A stretch of 22,008 nucleotides of DNA from the IMG/VR virus record IMGVR_UViG_3300037264_002857, positions 1 through 22,008 of that record. One strand, written 5' to 3'. The notes under the pieces were generated by a model. The model ran no database searches and was not told the DNA's origin. It saw only the letters and a program-made list of their open reading frames with translations. The stretch comes from a virus. Positions 13,057 through 19,900 of the stretch are shown here, in pieces. The translations under genes were made by a program, and so were the position numbers. Every line of letters begins with the position of its first letter. Positions within the stretch are counted from its first letter, which is position 1.

Positions 13057-14481
13057 TCAGGGGACGATCGAGGACGGCAGGCTGCCAGCGAGGCGGCCGA
13101 CGTTCTTCAGGACGATGTTCTTCGCGGGCGTGTACATCTTCACGCCGCCGTAGAGCACCTGCGCCCAGCGGATCGACGTGTCGATCGCGGCGAGCGGGAT
13201 GCGCGTCATCGGGAGAAGCTGCGACCACGAGAAGCTGCGCGCGTTCTGCATGAGCATGAACGCCTTCGACGTGCCGGGGATGTCGCTGTTCAGGTCGGTC
13301 ACGACCTGAGTCGCGCCCGTCCGCGCGATGCGCACCATGAGGCGCGCGTCCGCCGCCGCTCCACCGGGGGTCGTCCGGTAGATTTCGTAGAAGCTCGCGT
13401 TCGGCGGGCCTCCATCGGCGATGGTGAACATCACGCCGTCACCGGACGCGACCACGACCGCAGCCGAGTTCAGCGGAATCGAGAGACCGAAGCGGTTGCC
13501 GGCGACGACGCGGTAAATGTACGAGCCCGCGTCCGCAGCGATGAAGAGCGAGCCCGCCGCCGGAGCCGCCACGGGGGCGACCGTGATGAGCGGAGCCGCA
13601 GCGCGCTTCGTGGTCGAGGCGAGACCGGCCGCGAGCGCCGTCTGTCCCTCGGTGATGAAGACGTGGTCGTGCAGGTTGACCTTGCCGTGCTGGCCCTGGA
13701 ACGCCGTCACCTGCGCGCCGAGCACGCCGGGCGCCGGAGCGACCCCGAAGCGCTGGCGGTCGTAGACCTGCTTCGCGAGGTCCGCGAACGGCCCGGTGCC
13801 CGAGTAGAAGTCGGTGCCCATGCCGAAGTTGTCGCGGATCTGGAGCAACGAGTCGTTCATCACCTCTTCGGTGAGCGGCCCGCCGCGAAGGTCCACGACG
13901 TTGTTCGGAGCGCCGACCGTGATCAGGCGTTCCAGCCCGTCCACCTGCTCGGGGATGAGGCTGCTGTCGCCGAAGAACAGCGCGTTCTCCAGTTGCTTCA
14001 GAAGCTCCATCGTCTTGTTCATCGTCTCCAGGCCGATCACGTTGCCGTGCGCGGCGCGGATCGTGTTCGCGACGTGGGTCACGCGACCGACCACGCCCAG
14101 GAACTTGATCTGCATCGTGATGCGCTCGTAGGTCGAGTCCTCCTCCTCGGGGAGGTCGCCCTCCGTCATCCAGCCCAGGTTGAAGCGACGCGAGCCGCCC
14201 TTGCCGTAGGAGAGGAGCCGGTTGAACTCTTCGACCGTGTTGGTGGCGGGCACCTTCGGGATGGTCTTGAAGAGCTTGATCTCGTCCATCTCGTAGGTGA
14301 GCACCTTCAGCGTCGCCTCCAGCGACTCGGTGCGGAGGGGGAATCCCTCACCGGGGACGACGGCAGGCGCGTTGACGCTGTCGCCAGCGTAGAGTGCCTT
14401 GCGGAGTGCTGCGATCTCGTCGGGACTCGACGAGCCGAAGCCGCCGTAGTCGCGCGCGGAGACGAAGGGGGTCGTGTTCAT
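13057..14481 (-). CDS. Major capsid protein with probable Ig/FN3-like insertion
   Basis: A 474-residue protein starting at ATG 14481 behind AGGAGAG. It follows protease and scaffold genes, the usual head order. The HK97 fold is not provable by eye, but several features fit a major capsid protein: residues 60-110 with YEMDEIKLFKTIPKVPATNT and a GWMTEGDLPEEEDSTYER loop, a helix GLETMNKTMELLKQLENAL (150-168), then LFFGDS, and a C-terminal part with MTRIPLAAIDTSIRWAQVLYGGVKMYTPAKN. Around residues 295-405 lies an Ala/Val-rich stretch with SYIYRVVAGNRFGLSIP and FYEIYRTTPGG, an FN3/Ig-like domain pattern, apparently inserted in the peripheral part of the fold and likely displayed on the capsid surface. 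Length is compatible with this insertion. Confidence 0.9.
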   Translation of the reverse strand: MNTTPFVSARDYGGFGSSSPDEIAALRKALYAGDSVNAPAVVPGEGFPLRTESLEATLKVLTYEMDEIKLFKTIPKVPATNTVEEFNRLLSYGKGGSRRFNLGWMTEGDLPEEEDSTYERITMQIKFLGVVGRVTHVANTIRAAHGNVIGLETMNKTMELLKQLENALFFGDSSLIPEQVDGLERLITVGAPNNVVDLRGGPLTEEVMNDSLLQIRDNFGMGTDFYSGTGPFADLAKQVYDRQRFGVAPAPGVLGAQVTAFQGQHGKVNLHDHVFITEGQTALAAGLASTTKRAAAPLITVAPVAAPAAGSLFIAADAGSYIYRVVAGNRFGLSIPLNSAAVVVASGDGVMFTIADGGPPNASFYEIYRTTPGGAAADARLMVRIARTGATQVVTDLNSDIPGTSKAFMLMQNARSFSWSQLLPMTRIPLAAIDTSIRWAQVLYGGVKMYTPAKNIVLKNVGRLAGSLPSSIVP

Positions 14482-14526
14482 GGCGTGGTCTCTCCTCTTC
14501 CGTTCTTCTCTTGGGGGTTCACAGGG

Positions 14527-15543
14527 TCAGCGGTAAGACCGCGCCTTCTGGGTCTCGCCGGGGTGCTGCCGCAGGAAGCTCTCGATGGCTCCCACCGTCT
14601 CCGGCGCGATCACGTTGCCCCCTTCGAAGAGGCCGATGACCTCTCGCGTGGACGGCCCGTTGATCTCCTTCACGCCCTTCTCCAACAGCATGTAGGAGAG
14701 GGTGTTCAGAATCTCGCTCTTGCCGAGCCGCCCGCCGCCCGAGCCGGCCTCGCCGGGCATCGACTTCGCGAGCGCCTGCGCTCGCGTCGGGCTCTGCACG
14801 CCGCGCGCGGGCGCGGGCTGCGTCTCGACGAGGCCGAGCCGCTGACCGAGCGCGTTGATGACCTGTGCCTGGCTCTTCACGAGCTTGCCGGTCTGCCAGA
14901 GCGCGGCGGCGAACGCGCGGTTCACCTTGCGCTGCTCGACGTGGCCTCCGTGGATGCCCTTCGCGAGCGAGTCCATCTGCTCGGCGACACGTCCGGTCAT
15001 CGCCTCCAGATACGACGACACGTCGATCGCGTCGCTGATGTCCGAATCCGCGCGGAGCGCGTCGATGCTCTTCGTGAGCGGCTCCCCCTCGGAGTAGGCG
15101 GCGCTCTTCTTCGCGAACGGGGGCATCGACGGCTTGCCCGCCATCTTGCCGTGAGGCGCGGGGCGCGAGTGCTGGAAGAAGCCGCCGCCGGCCTCGCCCG
15201 ACATCTCGTCCGCGTCCTCCTCCGCGTCCTCCTCGGAGTCCTCTTCCTCTTCCTCCTCGCCCTCGTCCTTCGCCGACATGAACGCGGCGATCTGCGGAGC
15301 CGAGAAGCCAGCATCGGCGAGGGCGGACATCACGGTCTGCTCCATCTTGCCGATCATCATGTTGTCGAGGCCGCCCTCGTCGGAGCGATCCGCGCCGCCG
15401 CCGCCGCCCTTGCCGCGCTCGTCGTAGCGACCGGAGTAATCGAGGTTCACGCCGTTCCCCTTCACGAGGTCCGTCGCATCCGCCGCCTTCACGAGTTCCG
15501 AGAGGCTCGCCTCCAGCCCGCTCACGTCCACCTGATTCTCCAT
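14527..15543 (-). CDS. Capsid scaffold-like protein, acidic
   Basis: A 338-residue protein starting at ATG 15543 behind GAAGGAGAAGAGGAC. It lies between protease and capsid genes, the normal location of scaffolding protein, which guides capsid assembly and is later removed. It has a Gly run (45-50), a very acidic stretch (93-113, runs of Glu/Asp), then Met/Lys/Pro-rich linkers and helical regions (SYLEAMTGRVAEQMDSLAKGI, SQAQVINALGQRLGL, a C-terminal helix ending HPGETQKARSYR). This low-complexity, charged and helical pattern fits a scaffold that the adjacent protease would cleave. It has no recognisable enzyme motif. It could also be an unrelated head protein, but context makes scaffold the best call. 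Confidence 0.75.
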   Translation of the reverse strand: MENQVDVSGLEASLSELVKAADATDLVKGNGVNLDYSGRYDERGKGGGGGADRSDEGGLDNMMIGKMEQTVMSALADAGFSAPQIAAFMSAKDEGEEEEEEDSEEDAEEDADEMSGEAGGGFFQHSRPAPHGKMAGKPSMPPFAKKSAAYSEGEPLTKSIDALRADSDISDAIDVSSYLEAMTGRVAEQMDSLAKGIHGGHVEQRKVNRAFAAALWQTGKLVKSQAQVINALGQRLGLVETQPAPARGVQSPTRAQALAKSMPGEAGSGGGRLGKSEILNTLSYMLLEKGVKEINGPSTREVIGLFEGGNVIAPETVGAIESFLRQHPGETQKARSYR

Positions 15544-15558
15544 GTCCTCTTCTCCTTC

Positions 15559-16308
15559 TCAGGCGGCGGGGTGCCACCGGACCGCGTACTCGACGATGCG
15601 CTCGGCCTTCGCTCGATTGAGCGAGGGTCGAAGCGACAGCAGGAAGTCCACCGCTTCGCTCTTGCCCATGCGGGCCTTCACGTTGCGGAGCTTCTTCTTC
15701 GGATCCTTCGGGGTCGGGCGCGCAGAGCGCACGCCCTCCAGCGCCTTCGGCGCGATGATCGCGGCGTCGCTCGCGGGCACGCCCGCAGTCGGGGGATTCG
15801 CGCCGACCGCGAGGCTCTTCGCGAGCACGGAGAGCGAGGTGTTCGTGTTCACCGGGCACTTCGTGATCGCGACCTCGCGCACGACTGCCTTGCGGACGGT
15901 CTTCGGGTCGTCCGGGTCGCGCTCGCCGATCGAGCCCTCGACGCTGAAGCCGAGCTTCCGGCCGGAGCCCGAGCGCTGAAGCTCGGTCGCGAGATCCCAG
16001 ATGCGATTCCCGCGATCCGTCTTCAAGAGGTAGCCCTCGACGTACCAGCCCTTCCGGCCATCGGGTAGGTGCCGAAGCTCGGCCTTCTCCGGGTAGCCGA
16101 CGACGCTGTCGGTCGCCGAGTCGTGGTTGTCGTTGAACCAGCCGCCCTTCAGGAACGGCGAGAAGTCGAGGCCCTCCTGAAGGAGGATCTCGCTCTGACG
16201 ATCGAGGTGGTCCGTGGACACGATTCCGCCGATGCGGCGTTCGGTCCCTTCCGGGCTCGCCTTTTCGAAGACCTCTACGTCGAGGTCGAACTGGAATCTC
16301 CGGTCCAT
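15559..16308 (-). CDS. Prohead serine protease (S78/U35-like)
   Basis: The chosen start is ATG 16308, giving 249 residues (MDRRFQFDLDVEVF...). Upstream the frame is open to 16524, but that part is Arg-rich, contains a terminator hairpin and overlaps another gene, so it is not used. Prohead proteases mature the capsid by cutting scaffold and capsid N-termini. The family pattern is visible: a first strand then RIGGIVSTDHLDRQ (25-38), GGWFNDNHDS with His62 as probable catalytic histidine, GRKLGFSVEG (116-125) with Ser122 as probable nucleophile, and EVAITKCPVNTNT (145-157), which closes the catalytic domain. The last ~60 residues (basic linker and helix NRAKAERIVEYAVRW) may be a propeptide or scaffold-like tail. 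No ribosome binding site is evident at the start. Confidence 0.85.
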   Translation of the reverse strand: MDRRFQFDLDVEVFEKASPEGTERRIGGIVSTDHLDRQSEILLQEGLDFSPFLKGGWFNDNHDSATDSVVGYPEKAELRHLPDGRKGWYVEGYLLKTDRGNRIWDLATELQRSGSGRKLGFSVEGSIGERDPDDPKTVRKAVVREVAITKCPVNTNTSLSVLAKSLAVGANPPTAGVPASDAAIIAPKALEGVRSARPTPKDPKKKLRNVKARMGKSEAVDFLLSLRPSLNRAKAERIVEYAVRWHPAA

Positions 16309-16330
16309 CTGCGCGTGCGCGTGCGGCCCG

Positions 16331-16368
16331 AAAACGAAAAGGGCGACCCAGGTCTCCCTGAGTCGCCC
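16331..16368 (-). terminator. Rho-independent terminator
   Basis: On the minus strand GGGCGACTCAGG (16357-16368) pairs with CCTGGGTCGCCC (16341-16352), 12 base pairs with one G-T(U) wobble and a GAGA (GNRA-type) tetraloop, directly followed by TTTTCGTTTT (16331-16340). It ends the helicase/zinc-ribbon block, but lies only 22 bases before the protease start codon. The plus strand has no T-run, so it is one-directional. Confidence 0.9.
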
Positions 16369-16401
16369 CTCGCTGCCTCTACAGAGGCGGGCCGTGCGGA
16401 A

Positions 16402-16431
16402 GGTATGGCAGCAATCCTTCGGTCGAGTCAA
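16402..16431 (-). promoter_or_regulatory. Possible sigma70-like promoter before the head genes
   Basis: TTGACT (16426-16431) and CATACC (16402-16407) on the minus strand are 18 bases apart; -35 fits well, -10 fits only partly. The TTGACT overlaps the stop codon of the zinc-ribbon gene. Transcripts from here would meet a GCCTCT...AGAGGC palindrome (16375-16388) and then the terminator at once. Chance similarity in a window this size is quite possible. Confidence 0.25.
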
Positions 16432-16661
16432 GCCCTCCGTAGAATCAGCCTCGGGGCGTCCGCTTTCCTGATTACGAGGGGGCCCTCGGCGAGCACGAGC
16501 GGCAGCACGATCGGCTGCCGGCACGAGAGGCAGTTCGTCTCGATGTCCACCTCGTCGCCGACCGCGCTCTTTCGAATCACGAGCACGCGCATCTTCGCCT
16601 TCAAGCGATGACCGTCACGACTCGGTTCGAACACCGCGCTCTTGCAGAAGGGGCACTGCAT
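16428..16661 (-). CDS. Small zinc-ribbon protein
   Basis: A 77-residue protein starting at ATG 16661, five bases after the previous gene's last base and without a good ribosome binding site, suggesting coupling. CPFC (residues 3-6) and CLSC (44-47) form two Cys pairs 37 residues apart, the layout of a zinc ribbon. Between them is a basic, beta-rich stretch (RLKAKMRVLVIRKSAVGDEVDI). Phage zinc-ribbon proteins of this size include Mu Com-like regulators and many unknown head-cluster proteins, so a regulatory or assembly function is possible. No DNA-binding helix is obvious. It lies between the helicase block and the terminator and is most likely the last gene of that transcription unit. Confidence 0.7.
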   Translation of the reverse strand: MQCPFCKSAVFEPSRDGHRLKAKMRVLVIRKSAVGDEVDIETNCLSCRQPIVLPLVLAEGPLVIRKADAPRLILRRA

Positions 16662-16665
16662 GGCG

Positions 16666-16959
16666 TCAGGGGATCACGACGCCGAGCATCCTCGCGTAGG
16701 ACACGAGCCCGCTCGGCAGCGGGACACCGTGCGCGAGAGCCCCGCGAAAGACAGCGACCCACATGCGCTTGATGTCCTCGGGCCCGTGCCAGCGCGTCAG
16801 CACCGGCTCGTAGTTGCGGAGCCAGTTCAATCGCTTGAAGGCAACGTCCTCGCCCGTGATGCGCGCGAAGGACTCCACATCGATCGGCCCGGTCGGTGAC
16901 CCGCCGAACGGGCCGATGAATGCGTCGGTCGGCAAGAGTTGGCGGCCCAGCAGCGGCAT
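16666..16959 (-). CDS. Small unknown protein after the helicase
   Basis: I place the start at ATG 16959, right after the helicase stop (TGAGATG) and behind GGGGAGG, giving 97 residues. A longer reading from 17016 would overlap the helicase and has a poor N-terminus. I do not recognise the protein. It has GPFGGSPTGPIDVE near the start, then a helical centre (DVAFKRLNWLRNYEPVLTRW) and PEDIKRMWVAVFRGALAHGV, ending in a hydrophobic SYARMLGVVIP. It has no cysteine pairs, membrane segment or signal peptide. Because it is tightly coupled to the helicase gene it may assist that protein or belong to the head module. Confidence 0.65.
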   Translation of the reverse strand: MPLLGRQLLPTDAFIGPFGGSPTGPIDVESFARITGEDVAFKRLNWLRNYEPVLTRWHGPEDIKRMWVAVFRGALAHGVPLPSGLVSYARMLGVVIP

Positions 16960-16960
16960 C

Positions 16961-19900
16961 TCACGCCTCCCCGCGCAGGACGCGCGTTGGAATGAAGAAT
17001 CGGGTGTAGGGCTCACTCTTCTTCGCTGTTGCGGTGCGGGGGATCGGCACGCTCTTCCGAGAGCCCGACTTCTTGCCCGATGCCTTCGCGGCTGCGCGCG
17101 CGTCGCGCGCCTTCGCCTCGGCGGCGATCCTCTCGGGGAGGATAGACACGTCTCCGAGACTGCGCGCGGTGGTCGCGAGGTAGTCGTAGTTCGTCTTGTG
17201 CGGCTGCGCCGTGCTGAAGAGACGGAGACCCGCCTCGTAAGGGACCATCTTCGCGCGCCCCTGCATGAGTTGGGATCGCTCGGGCATCGTCGGGGATTCG
17301 ACCGTCCATTCCCCGCTGGGGATCATCATCCGCTTCTTCTTGCCCGTCTCCGGGTCTGTTCGGACGATCTCCTTCATCTCCGGCACGTTCACGGAGGTCG
17401 TGAGGCGCTTCACGTCGATGAGGTACATGCGTGCGCGCAGGATCCGAGCTTCGAACGCGCTGACGTGATTCCGCAGAATCTCGTTGGTTACGTCGCTCTC
17501 CTGAATCGCCTCTGGGGGGATCCAGTTGTACTTCGGCTTCGTGGGGTCTCCCTGCGCAGGGAGGTCCGGGTCAGGTACCTGGCCCTTCTGTCGAAGCTGC
17601 GTGCCGATGAGAGGGCGAAGGGCTGCGATCTTGTCCATCGCGCGCTTGGAGAAGATCGCTTCCACGATCTGATCGGCGCGCCCTCCCGGCATCTTCAGAA
17701 GCTCGTGCCTGTCGCTCTCGTCGAGGCTCTCGATCGCGTCCTCGACCGCTTGGAGCGAGTTCTCCGGCCCGTACTCCTTCAGCCCGGTTTCCGCCTCCAT
17801 CGCCGCGAGCTTCGCGTCGATCTTGGCGATGTACTTCTTCGCGGGGCCGGTGACGGCAGCGTCGAGCATCCGAGCCGCGCGGGTCATGCGCTGCCACTCG
17901 TCCATCGGCGAGAAGAGCGAGTCGTACATGATCAGCTTCGGCGCGGGCCAGTTCAGACCGACGTTCGCCGCGTCGGTCGCGATCATGCACTGCGTGTTGT
18001 TCAGGACGTACTGGTAGTGCTCGGTGAGCGGGCTGCGGCTCGACCAGTAGCGATCCGCGAGCGCGCGAAGCTCGCCGTCGATTTCCTTCTTCCGCTCGGG
18101 GCTGCCGCCGCGACGCTCCTTCTCCAACCGCGAGAACTCGGCCTTGTCCTTCGGCTTCATCTCGCTCTCGTAGAGGAAGCGCTGCTCGACGCGAGTCTCC
18201 CCGTCCGGCCCCGGAACCTCGACGGAGGTCACGCGCATCGGGACTTCCAAGCCGACCGGGTCGCCCGCCTTCGTCTTCCGAGTCGGATCTTGGAACGCGC
18301 CCTCGATGCGCGACCGCTGACCCCGGCTCCAGCCCTCTCGCATCTCGCCGACCTTCGGCGCGGCGCGCGTGCCGCCGTTCATCGTGCGGAACACGAAGAT
18401 GCTCTGCCCGGTCTTGTGCCCGAACTGGTCGAGCTTCTGCCTGAAGATTTCCGAGTTCAGGTCTCGGTTGCCGAGCGTCGCGCCCTTGCCGGCATACGTC
18501 ACGAAGTACTTTCGCGGACGCAGCGCCTTGTCCTCTGCGGTCGAGGCATCTGCGTTACCCAGCGCCTCGTTCACGTCTTGGAATCCCGACCTGCGAAGCT
18601 GGGCCTCCATCACGCGGAAGCTGCTACCCACGCGGTTGCCGAACAGAATGAACTGCTGGTCGGGTCCGAGATTGTCGTCGCGCAGCGCGTTGTCCATGTA
18701 CGCCCGCAGTTCGTCCGTCTTGGCGTTACCAGACGTGACCGCGAGGTCGAACTCCGCGCGCTGCTTCCGACGCTTCGTGGACCGCTGCACCGAGAGCGCC
18801 GGGTCGGTCGGACGCTGCTTGCCTGCGGTGTCCTTCTTCGCCTTCTTCTTCGCCCCCGGCGCACCCGACTCGTCCACGTCGCCCGTCTCGGCGCCCGTCT
18901 CGCTCTCGCCCGTGTCGTTGAAGCGGCCCGTCGAGATCCAATCCTCCTCGGCGTAGAAGAGCCCGTTCGCCTTGCTGTTGGGGTCGCGGATCCATCGCTT
19001 GCCGACCGGGATCTCCAGCGTGTGCTTCACGCCACCCACCATCGTCTCCTCCACGATGGGCAGGATCTTGCCGTCGTCACCCAGCACGCCGCGCGAGATC
19101 ATGCCCTCGGGCCCGTAGTCGGGATTCACGACGGCGCCCCACGGTGCGCCCGTGGGCGTGAAGTAGTCGCCGCGCTTCACGCCATCGAGGAGATCCTTCG
19201 GAATCGCCTTCCCCTCGACGCTCTCGTAGGTCACGCCGAACAGGCGCTCGTAGTACTCCTTCAGCACGGTGTGGTAGCCCTGCTCGACGACGCCGTTCTC
19301 CACGTCCTTGAACGTCGGCCACTTCCCGCCCCAGCCCTCGGGCTTCGCCGTCGTCATCATCGCGTGCGAGGGCAGGATGAACTGCCTCGTGACGCGCGTC
19401 TCGCTGATCTTCCCGGTCTTCGTCTCCGTAGTCACGACCGACTCGTAGGTGAGCGTCTCGCGCTGGTCGGGCGCCTTGTACGCGAGGCAGTTGGAAATCG
19501 AGCGCGCGACGTTCACCTTGCGGCGCCCGTCCGCACCCAGCGCGTAGGTCTCGTCGGAACCGATCGCCCCCGACTGCTCCATGAGCTTCTGCTCTTCGGG
19601 AGTGAACCGCGCCATCGAGAGCCGGTGCATCCGCGCCTGCTGCCCGATCATGTGCGCCGGCTTGTTCTCGTCGAGCAGCACGTTGGGCATCGTCTTGCCC
19701 TTCACGTCCTGCGTCGTCGCGATGTGCATGAGCGGGTAGAGGAGCGCCGAAAGCTCGCCCACCCTCTGCGGGTTCAGATCGGTCAGCGGAGGATTCTTGC
19801 TGCCCGCCTTCTTCATCACGGCAGAGCCCACGAGGTACCGCTCCGCGAACTCTTCCTCGGAGCCGAGATCCACGCGCCCCGCCGTCACCAGGCGCACCAT

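Noticed and set aside
14519-15859. 446-residue minus-strand frame over scaffold and protease
   Set aside because: Arg/Gly/Glu-rich low-complexity shadow of two better-supported genes.
13663-16068. 801-residue plus-strand frame antisense to capsid, scaffold and protease
   Set aside because: It spans several well-supported minus-strand genes, is Arg/Leu/His-rich in repetitive fashion, and has no ribosome binding site; a GC-rich shadow.
16309-16524. N-terminal extension of the prohead protease
   Set aside because: Contains the terminator hairpin, overlaps the zinc-ribbon gene and does not look like protein sequence.
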